DNA of 64,000 bases from Trichomonas vaginalis G3 (Eukaryota; Parabasalia; Trichomonadida; Trichomonadidae), in NCBI RefSeq assembly GCF_026262505.1, contig NC_067207.1:30720082-30784081 (forward strand), in the 5' to 3' direction. Below, one piece after another: positions 1 to 9,769 of this stretch; positions within the stretch are counted from its first letter, which is position 1, and each line of letters opens with the position of its first letter. Both the position numbers and the translations under genes were made by a program. The notes under the pieces were generated by a model. It made no database searches, was not told the origin of the DNA, and saw only the letters and a list, made by a program, of their open reading frames with translations.

Positions 1-136
1 TGAATGGTATCATGAATGGACATTTGAGACTTTTAAAGTTAAAGCTGATACAGAATGAGTTTCAGGATGTTTAGACCTTAAAGCAGATAAAACATATGTT
101 GATGAAAATTATGCAAAGAAGTCGGAAGTAAATGAT

Positions 137-592
137 GTGATTACAAGCATGAAAAATGAAATACTTCAAACATTATATCCTATAGGCTCTATTTATACGT
201 CAATGAACTCAACAAATCCAGCAAGTGTTTTAGGTTTTGGTATGTGGAAGCAGATTGTAGATAAATTCTTATACTGTGCTAGATATTCAAAGCAAACAGG
301 AGGTTCGAAGAAAATTAAAGAAGCAAACCTTCCACCACACACTCATACAGGAACTACAAACTTTTCTGGTGACCATATCCACTCATTAAGAGACCACCCA
401 TTATACAACTCAGAATATGAAGCTGGCAATGATGTTTTATCTCCAGATTATAACCATTCAGCAAAAAAGACTTTTCGACCAACTGAACCAGGAGGAAATC
501 ATGTCCATACTTTCACAACAAATCCAACAGGCTTGGGTAAAGATTATATGCCACCATTTGTGACTGTATTCGCATGGTACCGAGTTCAATAA
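137..592 (+). pseudogene. C-terminal part of a phage-collar-type tail-fibre protein
   Basis: The reading frame carries the tail-collar core PIGSIYTSMNSTNP, a W-x-Q-I-V-D-K-F-L block, the TGGSKKI stretch, HTHTGTT and HVHTF histidine motifs and the ending MPPFVTVFAWYRVQ. This is the layout of short-tail-fibre/baseplate collar domains of phages, and the same domain recurs at 40,685-42,016 and 49,990-50,876. Bases 60-136 upstream look like the preceding fibre shaft (K-A-D-K repeats), so this is the end of a longer, broken gene rather than a 151-residue protein. In virions such a domain would sit at the tip of a receptor-binding fibre; that role is inferred from the family. It is close at base level to the copy ending at 50,876. 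Confidence 0.7.
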
Positions 593-746
593 ACACACTT
601 GAGCCTACTTTGCAGGCTTACCGAGTTCAATAAACACACTTGAGCCTACTTTGCAGGCTTACCGAGTTCAATAAACACACTTGAGCCTACTTTGCAGGCT
701 TACCGAGTTCAATAAACACACTTGAGACTTGACCCAAAGGGTCTAG
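580..746. repeat. 41-bp tandem repeat, about 4 copies, each with a small hairpin
   Basis: Copies start at 580, 621, 662 and 703; the first three are identical. The unit is a linker (CCGAGTTCAATAAACACACT and following bases) plus a small hairpin, GCCTAC-TTT-GCAGGC, whose stem has one mismatch. In the fourth copy the hairpin is replaced by GACCC-AAA-GGGTC (731-743). The linker begins inside the fibre stop codon region and matches the sequence after the fibre gene at 50,864, where a palindrome stands alone. So a fibre 3' end plus hairpin has been amplified here. Confidence 0.85.
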
Positions 747-838
747 GCTTACCGAATGAACTAAATATATTTTATGTTTGTAATTAATTAGGTAATGAAG
801 TAATGGATGAACTGCAGAAATAAATGTTTACGTTAAGT

Positions 839-866
839 GACTCAAAGAGTCCGGAGACAAAGTCTC
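839..866. repeat. Double mini-hairpin, spacer of element A
   Basis: Two perfect 5-bp stems with AAA loops sit two bases apart: GACTC-AAA-GAGTC (839-851) and GAGAC-AAA-GTCTC (854-866). They are the local GC peak in a very AT-rich spacer. Same architecture as the other double hairpins in this window. Confidence 0.8.
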
Positions 867-890
867 ATGTTTTAGGTTATTCAATAATTA

Positions 891-986
891 ATTATTTTTG
901 AAGAACTGAAGGTGTCACTACGTCACCATGTCACCAGGTTAATTAACTTCTTTTAAAAATGATGACAACATGACATTTTGACAACA
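891..986 (-). repeat. Inverted copy of the approx. 95-bp helicase-flanking repeat
   Basis: Reverse complement of the repeat found three times at 3409-3771. It contains the iterated GGTGACATGGTGACGTAGTG segment and the GTCAAAATGTCATGTTGTCA segment, both built of short TGACA/GGTGA words. It lies just before the primase-helicase gene, so that gene is bracketed by inverted copies. An origin or iteron role is inferred only from position and word repetition. Confidence 0.8.
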
Positions 987-1025
987 AGCCCGGAAATTTG
1001 ATGCAGTCCAAAAATAAAGTTAGTT

Positions 1026-1059
1026 TTAAAATTATTTTTATTTTTTTATTCCTATATAA
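1026..1059 (+). promoter_or_regulatory. Element-type start box of the helicase gene
   Basis: A T-rich run ending TTTTTTTATTCCTATATAA lies directly before the ATG at 1060. The same box (TTTTTAT, 5-9 bases, then AAATG) precedes 3858 and, on the other strand, the starts near 5937, 9720 and 11,355. It differs from the host initiator. Function as promoter is inferred from its recurrence at gene starts. Confidence 0.5.
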
Positions 1060-3372
1060 ATGACAGCAACAAACAACAACAGCAACTATATCGTTTCTGA
1101 TGAAAAAGTTATTGATTCATTAGCTGAGGAATTAGTTGTGGCAGAAACTAAAACCCTCAACGAAAGAATTGGTGAAAACAAGATTGATTTACATAACTAC
1201 CTCAAACACGATGGAGGAAGAGGAAGGAAAACTGGTATGGCTTTATTAGTAAATAAAATTTCAAATTTAACGATTATAGATGTTGATATCAATAAATCAT
1301 ACAATGATGAACTTAAAGAAACAGTTAGAAAAGATATTTTATCAAAACTTTCGGATAAAGATGTTATCGTTAAAACCGCTTCAGGAGGTCTTCACATTTA
1401 TTGCAACACTAATTTCTTCTATTCAGTTTCGAACAGAATGATTAAATGTTATTCCTGCAATGATTATGATATTGACATAATGACTTCAATGGATGAATCA
1501 AAGCGTTCTTTAGTAGTTATGGCTGATTCAAGAGTTCGCAAGAATGCAACAGAACCAATCAAAACATACTCATTCATTCGTGGAAGTTATGATTCAACAT
1601 TAACTAGAACAGCGAATGATATATTAAATGATTTGAATATTAATGTAAGAGTTGAACAAAAGAATGAAGAAATAAAGACTATCATGAATGAAAACAAAGA
1701 TGTAAACATTGACGATAAACTAGCTCAAAGCATAGTTGATGGCATCAGTGATTTTGAAGTACATAATGACGGTGGAAACATGAATTTAGAAAAAGAAATA
1801 ACATTATTCACACTGTTTCAAGCAATTAATTCGTTACCTAATCATTTAATTAATGAAGCCTACGATAACGTTTATAACTTCTGCAGTTTAACAGAAAATG
1901 CAAAAAGTAATTTTGAAAAAGCACGTAGTAGATATGCACATTTAATGACTTCTCCATTTGTTTTAGTGAAGATTCTAAAACTATATCAAAAGGAATATTA
2001 TGATGAATACGTTTTACCTTTATTACGTAAGCCAAAAATAACATTTGATATAAAACTTGATGACTCGTTTTTGATAACAGATATTAGACGCAAGGCTGAA
2101 AATCATCAGTATAAAAACAGTTCTGAAGTAATTGAGGATTTATCACGTGTAATCCGTTTTGTAGATTGTGGAAATAAATATTTCATTCAAAAGGACTATA
2201 ATATCCACGACAGAATGAATCAAATATCATTCGTTCTTCAATCAAACATGAAAGAGTCACTCAAAATGATTAAATTATTTAAAGAAGAAGGTAAAACCAT
2301 AACAGCATGGGACGTACTACTAAATCAATTATCTTCATTAACCGTTAAGGGTGTTTGCTTTAAATCTGATTCTCCAGATGTTTTCTCAACGTTTCAAGGT
2401 TATAAATACAACGTTCTCGAAAAGCCTGATTACTCAAAAATTGAGATGTTTATGGATTTCATTAAAGAAGCCATTTGTGATAATAATGATGAAGTGTATA
2501 AATACCTTCTCGGCTGGATTGCATCAATGATTCAACATCCTGGAATCAAGAATGAAACAGCAATTATTTTGAAAGGACTTCAGGGAACAGGTAAAAACAG
2601 ATTTACAGACATTATTTCTGAACTCCTCGCTGGTTATTCATGTAAAAACATCACTGAAATAAGTGAGCTAACGGGTAATTTCAATTCAGTAGTTGAGAAT
2701 AAAATGTTTCTTGTACTTAATGAACTCAAGAATGTAGGTGAAGATAGACTCGCAAACTTCAACGCTTTGAAATCAATTATTACGGATAATGAGATTAGAA
2801 TTAATGAAAAGAATCAACCCAGAAGAACAGCTCAGAATGTTGCAAACTTCATTTTGGTAACTAATAACATCTACCCTGTCAAAATTGAAGTTGGAGACAG
2901 AAGATACGTAGTTTTAAGAGTTAATGGTAAATTCAAGGGTCAATTTGATTACTTCAAGAATTTAATGGATTCATGCACTAAGGAATTTTATGATAATTTA
3001 CTGACGTATTTTATGCAATATGACCTTTCATCATTTAACGTACGAATCATGCCGATGACTGAAGCCAAACAAGATTTAATTGAATTATCAATAAATCCTT
3101 TAGATGAATGGATAAATACACATTATGATGAATTGTGTGCAGGTATGACATGTAAAAATGCTCTATTCTGCAAACCATCAGACATGAAAGACAAAAACTT
3201 TCAAATGAGCATTAAAGATAAATGTGAAAGGAAACAGAGAAGAATAGATGGTAAACAAACATGGTGTTATGTTTTGAAAGAAGAAATGAAAGGATTATAT
3301 AAACAGGTTGACCCAAACGATAATGAGGATTCATTTACTGACGATGAAATACCTGTAAATGAAGCTTTATAA
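1060..3372 (+). CDS. AEP primase-SF3 (D5-like) helicase
   Basis: A 770-residue open frame. The N-terminal half (about residues 30-190) has a primase-polymerase look: a LLVNKISNLTIIDVDI strand with acidic residues and a K-T-A-S-G-G-L-H-I-Y-C block, as in bifunctional primases. The C-terminal third is a superfamily 3 helicase: Walker A GLQGTGKN (about 507-514), Walker B-like MFLVLNELKN (about 548-557), sensor 1 FILVTNN and the following GDRRYVV arginine motif. Such D5-type proteins open and prime replication origins in viruses and plasmids. It is flanked by inverted copies of a 95-bp repeat (891-986 and 3409-3771). A primase-helicase beside a protein-primed type polymerase is not the textbook Polinton set. 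Start chosen by the T-rich box just before it. Confidence 0.8.
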   Translation: MTATNNNSNYIVSDEKVIDSLAEELVVAETKTLNERIGENKIDLHNYLKHDGGRGRKTGMALLVNKISNLTIIDVDINKSYNDELKETVRKDILSKLSDKDVIVKTASGGLHIYCNTNFFYSVSNRMIKCYSCNDYDIDIMTSMDESKRSLVVMADSRVRKNATEPIKTYSFIRGSYDSTLTRTANDILNDLNINVRVEQKNEEIKTIMNENKDVNIDDKLAQSIVDGISDFEVHNDGGNMNLEKEITLFTLFQAINSLPNHLINEAYDNVYNFCSLTENAKSNFEKARSRYAHLMTSPFVLVKILKLYQKEYYDEYVLPLLRKPKITFDIKLDDSFLITDIRRKAENHQYKNSSEVIEDLSRVIRFVDCGNKYFIQKDYNIHDRMNQISFVLQSNMKESLKMIKLFKEEGKTITAWDVLLNQLSSLTVKGVCFKSDSPDVFSTFQGYKYNVLEKPDYSKIEMFMDFIKEAICDNNDEVYKYLLGWIASMIQHPGIKNETAIILKGLQGTGKNRFTDIISELLAGYSCKNITEISELTGNFNSVVENKMFLVLNELKNVGEDRLANFNALKSIITDNEIRINEKNQPRRTAQNVANFILVTNNIYPVKIEVGDRRYVVLRVNGKFKGQFDYFKNLMDSCTKEFYDNLLTYFMQYDLSSFNVRIMPMTEAKQDLIELSINPLDEWINTHYDELCAGMTCKNALFCKPSDMKDKNFQMSIKDKCERKQRRIDGKQTWCYVLKEEMKGLYKQVDPNDNEDSFTDDEIPVNEAL

Positions 3373-3408
3373 AGTATGATTGGAATTTATTTTTGCATTA
3401 ATCCTGCT

Positions 3409-3771
3409 GTGTTGTCAAAATGTCATGTTGTCTCATTTTTTCAGAGAAGTTAATTAACCTGGTGACATGGTGACGTAGTGACACTGAAAACATTAACGAA
3501 ATCATTAATGAAAACATTTACGAAATCATTAACGATAAAATATATTTCCAGGACTGTTGTCAAAATGTCATGTTGTCATCATTTTTAAAAGAAGTTAATT
3601 AACCTGGTGACATGGTGACGTAGTGACACCTTCAGTTATTCAAAAATAATTCATAAATGCCTTCCTCCTTTCGTACCTGTTGTCAAAATGTCATGTTGTC
3701 ATCATTTTTAAGAGAAGTTAATTAACCTGGTGACATGGTGACGTAGTGACACCTTCAGTTATTCAAAAATA
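3409..3771 (+). repeat. Three direct copies of the helicase-flanking repeat
   Basis: Copies at about 3409-3485, 3555-3649 and 3678-3771. Each runs from TGTTGTCAAAATGTCATGTT through GAAGTTAATTAACCTGGTGA to GACGTAGTGACAC; the last two also share a tail ending CAAAAATAA. Between the first and second lies a run of short words (CATTAACGAAAT, CATTTACGAAAT; 3486-3535). The fourth copy is inverted at 891-986. Repeated TGACA and GGTGAC words resemble iterons; an origin role is inference. Confidence 0.85.
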
Positions 3772-3857
3772 AATTTTCTTATCATTCAAATTAACTAAAG
3801 ATGAACTTAATAAAATGATGATAAAATAACTGATAACAAAATTTTATTTTTATATAA

Positions 3858-4043
3858 ATGAATACCCCACAAGCTCAAAATTTACCACGAATCATAACAA
3901 GGGAGGAAACGATAAAAATGATGCGAGAACTTGCTAAAAATAACAAACCACTAAAACTGAGAAAATGTGGTTATGCAGTAATGATGGAAAGAAGAACCCA
4001 GAAGGGTTCGGCGTCTCGAAGAGACGTTGTCGAAGAGGAATAA
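3858..4043 (+). CDS. Small basic protein with a hairpin-encoded C-terminus
   Basis: A 61-residue frame starting directly after a TTTTTATATAA box, which supports the start. The first 45 residues include a helix-like stretch (REETIKMMRELAKNN) followed by K-L-R-K-C-G-Y. The last 17 residues are largely encoded by a double mini-hairpin (3994-4026). I do not recognise the family. The basic, short form could suit a DNA-binding protein, but nothing in the sequence proves that. Confidence 0.5.
   Translation: MNTPQAQNLPRIITREETIKMMRELAKNNKPLKLRKCGYAVMMERRTQKGSASRRDVVEEE
3994..4026. repeat. Double mini-hairpin inside a small reading frame
   Basis: GAACCC-AGAA-GGGTTC (3994-4009) and CGTCTC-GAA-GAGACG (4012-4026), perfect 6-bp stems two bases apart. 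It lies within the 61-codon frame 3858-4043 and supplies much of its C-terminal end. Confidence 0.85.
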
Positions 4044-4046
4044 AAA

Positions 4047-4367
4047 TTAAATTTGGATAGAGTTTAAAAATTCATCTTTATTAAATTCATCTCTTCCAAT
4101 CAATTTATTTATTCTATTAAATTCTTTTATTTTTGCTTCACTCAGTTTAAGGATTGAACGGTAAGTTTCTAACTTTTCAATTATTTCCTTCTTCTCTTTA
4201 TCGTTTTCAATTACTTTAGTTTTATGGGCATCAACCCCACCGCATTGCGACTTCTTTTTGTAATAGCATATTTTTGATTTAATTCTGTTTAGTTTCTTTT
4301 TATATTCATCGTCTGGACTCTGAATCTTAATTAAATCAGGACTCTTGGCTGCTTTGTTGTCACTCAT
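4047..4367 (-). CDS. Small lysine-rich coiled-coil protein, unknown
   Basis: A 106-residue frame between the convergent small gene at 3858 and the integrase. Composition is rich in K, E and I. Residues 20-35 are strongly basic (YKKKLNRIKSKICYYKKK) and residues 55-95 look like a coiled coil. Two cysteines (CYYKKKSQC) are too few for a clear zinc site. The start lies 20 bp from the integrase stop and uses an AT-rich leader. No family recognised; a nucleic-acid-binding or structural small protein is possible. Confidence 0.5.
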   Translation of the reverse strand: MSDNKAAKSPDLIKIQSPDDEYKKKLNRIKSKICYYKKKSQCGGVDAHKTKVIENDKEKKEIIEKLETYRSILKLSEAKIKEFNRINKLIGRDEFNKDEFLNSIQI

Positions 4368-4386
4368 TTCTTACGAAATAAAAAAA

Positions 4387-5937
4387 TTAAATATTATTTA
4401 AATATAATGGAGTAATAAAATAAATCGGAATTTCTATTAATTTATTGTCAACTTCAACTAATGCATTGCCGTTAATATATCTAACAAATTCAGCTATTGT
4501 GTCAAATCTTCGTCTTCTTTTTGTCATTGATTTATTAGTTTTTCCATAATCGAGATGAATCAAAACTTTATCCCCTTGTTTAAAATTCATGAGCCCCGAA
4601 TTAATTTGTTCACGTTTAACATCATTTAACCTTTCCATTTGCTTTCTAATATATTCCCATTCTTTTGAAATATCATTTTTCATTTCCACTGGTTTCATGT
4701 TTATAGTTCTATGCCATGTATTATTATAATAATATACTAACTGCTGTATGATGGAGTCATGATTTCCATCCCAGTATATCTGACCGTTAACCCCTAACGC
4801 ATCTCTAAGAGTTCTCATTACCGCATCAACTATTTTATTATGAAACGTATATGGAGAGGATGAAAAGAAAAAATTAATTTGTGGGAAATAATGAGTCATA
4901 GTTGCCTGAAATCCTTTATCACCATCACCCCTTATATTATCTACTCTTTCATGATCTAGTAAGTATTGAATAGCTCTTCTTGTTTCCTGTTCTGTTTTCC
5001 CTTTCACTGGAATGCAATATAAATATCTAGTGTTAATGTTAATGGCAAATAAATAAGTAACGTTTCCTTTTGAATATTCTAAATGATCGATTTCGTATGA
5101 ATATGGATATGGAGCAAATGAAGGGCGACTAAATTTTTCCTTTAACGGTTGAATTTTCGGGTCAATTGGTTTATTTAATATCTTGAAATCCTTTTTAAAA
5201 TCTTTTTGCTTCTTTAATGTTTGAAATGGATATAATAAAGTGAATGATGAAGGATTAACTGAAGGAGGAGGTACTGTCGTTGGAGGTTTTGGTATTGCAA
5301 GTGGTTTAATTTTATCTGCTTTGATTTTGGATGATGAAGTTTTGGAATTCATTCCCCCCTTCATTAATTCTGGATGTATTCTATTCATTTGTTTTAAATA
5401 TGCTGTATATAAAGGTTTGATATACTTTCCCGCTTCGAGTTTATGTTGAAGGATGAATTCCAAAAGTTGATCTTCATTTAAAAGTCGGGCTGAATATGGT
5501 TTAACTAATGAATTATAAATTAAAGCTTGTGCATCATTTATGGTCTGAAGGACCTGGGCGTTTTGTTCCTTTAGCTGTTGAACATTTGCTACTTTAGACC
5601 TCGGCTTTGGTTTTTGTGGCTCAGGATTATATAAATTATATAATTCATCAATATCTTCTTCTGTTAATACTTTATTTTTGAAATCTTTCAACTGTTTAAG
5701 TTGTGATTTAGTTTTTCCCTTTGTATATTCATTATTTTTAATTTTGTCTTTAATTTCAGAAATTATTTTATTATGATATTTCAAAATTTCATTTTTATAA
5801 TATGGATAATAATATTCCATATCATCACCCGTTATATTATTATATTTTTGGAGATATGATTTTAATTCATAATAACTAAGAAAATTTTGATTAAATACTA
5901 AATCAGCAATTAAAATTTTTAAATCTACGTTATCCAT
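4387..5937 (-). CDS. Retroviral-type (rve) integrase of element A
   Basis: A 516-residue frame. The rve core spans about residues 270-430: Y-E-I-D-H-L-E-Y at the first acidic strand, then LFAININTRYLYCIPVK, the I-R-G-D-G-D-K-G-F strand with the second acidic position, and the helix HNKIVDAVMRTLRDAL, followed by a W-H-R-T-I-N-M-K-P-V-E-M block typical of integrases. After it comes a KQGDKVLIHLDYGKT beta domain like the C-terminal SH3/chromo-type part of Polinton integrases. The N-terminal 250 residues are lysine- and proline-rich with a long helical part. It would insert element DNA into the chromosome. The gene starts right after a TTTTTATATAA box. Confidence 0.85.
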   Translation of the reverse strand: MDNVDLKILIADLVFNQNFLSYYELKSYLQKYNNITGDDMEYYYPYYKNEILKYHNKIISEIKDKIKNNEYTKGKTKSQLKQLKDFKNKVLTEEDIDELYNLYNPEPQKPKPRSKVANVQQLKEQNAQVLQTINDAQALIYNSLVKPYSARLLNEDQLLEFILQHKLEAGKYIKPLYTAYLKQMNRIHPELMKGGMNSKTSSSKIKADKIKPLAIPKPPTTVPPPSVNPSSFTLLYPFQTLKKQKDFKKDFKILNKPIDPKIQPLKEKFSRPSFAPYPYSYEIDHLEYSKGNVTYLFAININTRYLYCIPVKGKTEQETRRAIQYLLDHERVDNIRGDGDKGFQATMTHYFPQINFFFSSSPYTFHNKIVDAVMRTLRDALGVNGQIYWDGNHDSIIQQLVYYYNNTWHRTINMKPVEMKNDISKEWEYIRKQMERLNDVKREQINSGLMNFKQGDKVLIHLDYGKTNKSMTKRRRRFDTIAEFVRYINGNALVEVDNKLIEIPIYFITPLYLNNI

Positions 5938-5961
5938 TTATATAAAAATAAAATCAATGTT

Positions 5962-6189
5962 TTAAGGGTGCCCACCTCTTTGAATCATAGTATCAAAACC
6001 ATTATTTACATATTGAATCCCATCATTAACGGTTCCTTCTTCTAAAACGGTATCAAATGGTGGCGGTTGTTGTTGCTGTTGATGCTGTGATGGGATTTAA
6101 AAAATTCGTTGTGGTTGATTATTTGGAATCTGAAAGTTAAAACCATTTGGTATAAATCGATTTGGTTCCTTTTGTCTCTTCTGTGGCAT
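5962..6189 (-). pseudogene. Remnant of a small Gln/Pro-rich gene
   Basis: A short coding stretch, now broken, between the integrase and polymerase genes. Its start region reads as a basic peptide (MPQKRQKEPNRFIPNGF) after a TTTTTAAT leader, and its end region is a Q-rich, P-rich tail followed by an acidic stretch ending in QRGGHP. Family not recognised. Confidence 0.4.
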
Positions 6190-6217
6190 TTCATTAAAAA
6201 TAAAATTTTAAATTGTA

Positions 6218-9200
6218 TTAAATAAATGGCATACAACATCCATTTTCACAACATACAACCTTAGTGTGTGCTCCTGTTAATGCAGTCTTACCGATTGTTA
6301 AGCGAGTCATTGACCCGTTTTTAAGTTGTAAATTAATATTTTGACCATCAAATATCACTTTATCATTTATTATATCCAAATATTTTTTAGGTGTTAATTG
6401 CTTATTTTGTCTTAAACTAACACCCTTCATTTTTTGTGCAATCTTTTTAAAATCACTTCCATCAATTGAACCGTTGAATGATGTATAACACTTAGGACAT
6501 AAAGCAACCATGTTATCACCTTGTTTCTCAATTGCTAAACCCAATAATTTTTTCTCATGTGCTTTTTCTTCAGCTTTATTCTTTAATTTAGGTTTAAATT
6601 TCTCATCAAAACAGAAGAAATCAAATGGTGCGAATTTGAAAATGTTTTTATCATAAAATTTTTTATCGGTAACAATCGCCTGAAATGCTTGAGTGTTAGG
6701 AAGACTTGGATCGCCAGCGATTGCCCAATAAGATGAATCAGTATCACCTTCAATGAAATGAAAACGATTAACATCCATGCATTTATACATAAAATCATAA
6801 ATGAAAACCAAATACCAGTATTTTGCGTTATCTAAAGTAAAAAATGCCTCTTGTAAACATGTATCACATCTATAAAATCTATCTTTAAGCATCACTTGAT
6901 ATGTATCCTCTCCTATTTCTCTTATGTTTTTAAACTTATTTGACATACATGCAACGCGTGACTTCTGTGCATTCATTATTTTAGTCTTTGCGTAATTTTG
7001 TGTATTCATTGCATCGTAACCATATGATCCATTAAGCGAAATCTTACAAAATAAACTTTTTCCTTTATTTCCTTCTAATTCAGCCTTTTGTCTTTCGTTC
7101 ATAAATTTGTTCGCAAATTCATTAAAACAAGTTTTTTTAGTAAATGTTAAAATTGATTGAATATCATCGATGATAAAATGAAATCTGTCTATTAGATACC
7201 AAAGATAATAAGAAGAAAATGGTTGATATTGGTTGTGTGTTGATGCTAATTGAGTTAATTTCCTCTGTTTCTGGTCAACTGGTAGATTGTTTGATTTCAT
7301 GTAATTATACATAAAACTACCAATTGTTTTTTCATCTGTGATAATATCTAAGTTTCTTATTATCGGTAAAAAGTTTATGTAATCATTAATGTATTTTTCA
7401 TCAATGTGACCCTTTACTTCAGCAACGAATAAAGTATTTTTCTTCTTAATTATTCCCAGTGCTTTTGCTTTCTTTGTTGCTGTATCACAAATGATAACAC
7501 CATTCAATCTTCCCGGCATATACATTTTATGGTCAGTATTTTGAATGAAATCATGAGGATTAGATGAAAATGATGAAGGATATAATGAATTAAAGTCAAC
7601 TCCAACGAAATGAGTCATAATGTTGGTGGTGTCCTCATTTGATACAGTTTTAGTTTCTGGATTATATGAAAGTTTATTAATGTGCGTGATTCCTTTAAGA
7701 TTTACTCTATGTTGAACATTTGATAAACCACCAGTAATTCCATTACGGAGAATGTGATAAGCTTCAACTGAATCTAAAGTCATTGGTAAATTATTTTTTA
7801 ATGCATAATTTCTTAAATTGATTCTTAAACGTTGAACATCTTCATCTTTATTTGATTTTACGACATTGCAATAACAACACATTAACTGACAATTTTCTTT
7901 AGTATGTGGTTTTTCATTATCTATTCTATCTAATGTTGGTTTATTAGCATATGTAAACGCTTTACCACACATTTTGCATTTAGATGAAAGGATTAAATCG
8001 TGATAGTATTGAAAATCATCCATTGAAACATTATTTTTAGTATCCCTTTCTGCTTTTTCATCTTGTTTCTTATATGATTCAATTTTATATTTCCAATACT
8101 TTTTCGTTAATTCAAAACTCGATTCTATCTCTTCCTCAGGATATTTTTCATTAGGATTAAAGTCTTTATATGCTAAAGCGTAACGAATCATTGAAGCATT
8201 CGATGATAAAGAAAGATTATGAAGCATATCAATTTTATAAACAAATGTTTCTTCAATAATTTTATCGATTGGGTCGATCATAATTTCAACATCTTTATTG
8301 CAATAATGAATAAAATATTCTAATCTATTCTTAAAAATTTTAGCATCATTGAGATATATTTGATAATCACTATCTGATATAGTTTCTTGAGTTAATGCTG
8401 AATAAAATGAATCTTGAGTGAATGGTTCCTCTTTATATAATTCTTCTTCGTAATTCTCCCATGTGATAAATTGATAAGGGAAAAAGGATTTAACACGTGA
8501 TTTATTGTTTCCGAAATCTTGAGTGAATTGGTCTAATGTCCCACCCGCTATATAATTTCTGATGTCAATAAATCTCAATTCATATGGAGCGTTTGTTTTC
8601 TTTACAATGATTTGCTTAAATTGTGAAGATGAACCCAGCATTGATTTTATTTTCCATTTTGCAGTATTTAAATCACGAAGAATTAAATTTAAATCAAACT
8701 TTCCCGAATTAAAACCTATGATATTCACTTTATTGAATTCCTCATCTAGAAGTTCTTTAAATGCTTCCTTCTGTTTTTCATTTAATGTATGGGACAAAGT
8801 CCCGCCGTTTGGTCTGAAAGACCTTCAGGACTCAAAGAGTCCGTTTGCGACTTCATTAATTCTTCATATTGTTCAATATTTGATTTAGCAACTAATGAAC
8901 AGGTTGAAAATAAAAACTCAATCCAATCAGAAATAAAAGAATCACTCGAAGTTAAGCAAAAATTCCTCGTATATGTTTTATCGTTTAATTTAACCGTTGA
9001 TGATACCATGAATGGTTTTAAGTAAGCATTCAAAGTTGCACACTCAGAAAGTTGTAATTCTTCTTTAGTCTCTAATGTTTCGAAGTCAAAAGTAATATAA
9101 TATCTTGTCGGTTGATAATATTCCTGCAAATTATGAGCTAATAACCACTGATATATCTTCTGTTTCGTAATATGTGGTGCATATGGTTGCTGTGTCTTTT

Positions 9201-9720
9201 GCAACTGAACGTCTTGAATTAATCTTCCATTATTTTCTTTACATTTCTCACAATGCTTTAAAAATCTTCTTTGGTTTTTCCTTTCTGGATCATCACGGAT
9301 AGAATAAACTTCTTCTTTACAATATGGACAAACTTTATAGCCGGTGAGTGCTTCAACGTCTGTTATTCTGTCAGCGTGAAGTTTTCCACATGGACTCTGT
9401 GTTAATAAAATATTTACTGTTTCAAATTCTGGATCTATCATTATTGATTCCACTAATGGAAAGTCTACCTTATTTATGTCCACGTCTTCTGGTTGAGGAT
9501 CACAATAATAGAAATCAATATTAACATTTAACATTCTCGCTAATCTCTCACTTTCTGATGAAATGTCAAACCCTTCATATGAATCTATTGCTTCATTTAA
9601 ATAACTTCTACGAGTTTTAGGATTAACACCATCAGGAATGTTATAGAAGCGTTAAAATAACCTTCTACCTTCTGCTCTAATTTGATTATCATTCATTTTA
9701 GCGGTTCCGTTTTTGTTCAT
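6218..9720 (-). pseudogene. Family B DNA polymerase (Polinton type) of element A, broken, with HNH-like block
   Basis: Long coding region interrupted at least twice. Polymerase signatures are clear: motif A V-D-F-N-S-L-Y-P-S (about 7590), motif B K-I-S-L-N-G-S-Y-G-Y (about 7030) and motif C E-G-D-T-D-S-S-Y-W (about 6735). An exonuclease-like region with the acidic ITFDFETLE strand lies near 9090. At about 7840-7985 there is a zinc/HNH-like block: CKMCGKA, then T-L-D-R-I-D-N, H-T-K-E-N, and L-M-C-C-Y-C-N. Further CxxC pairs occur at both ends. Polymerases of this family replicate Polintons, probably with protein priming. A triple mini-hairpin (8791-8842) lies inside the region. The leader before 9720 has the element-type T-rich box. 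Confidence 0.8.
8791..8842. repeat. Triple mini-hairpin in the polymerase region
   Basis: Three perfect stems in 52 bases: GGGAC-AAA-GTCCC (8791-8803), GGTCT-GAA-AGACC (8811-8823) and GGACTC-AAA-GAGTCC (8828-8842). Stem and loop sizes match the other double hairpins; the third is an extended version of the first hairpin at 839. Confidence 0.85.
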
Positions 9721-9769
9721 TTATGTAAGAATAAAAAATTAAAAAATAAATAAAAATAAAGTTTATTTT

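Noticed and set aside
580-746. Regular repeats that could suggest a CRISPR array
   Set aside because: The units are contiguous 41-bp tandem copies without unique spacers, in eukaryotic element DNA.
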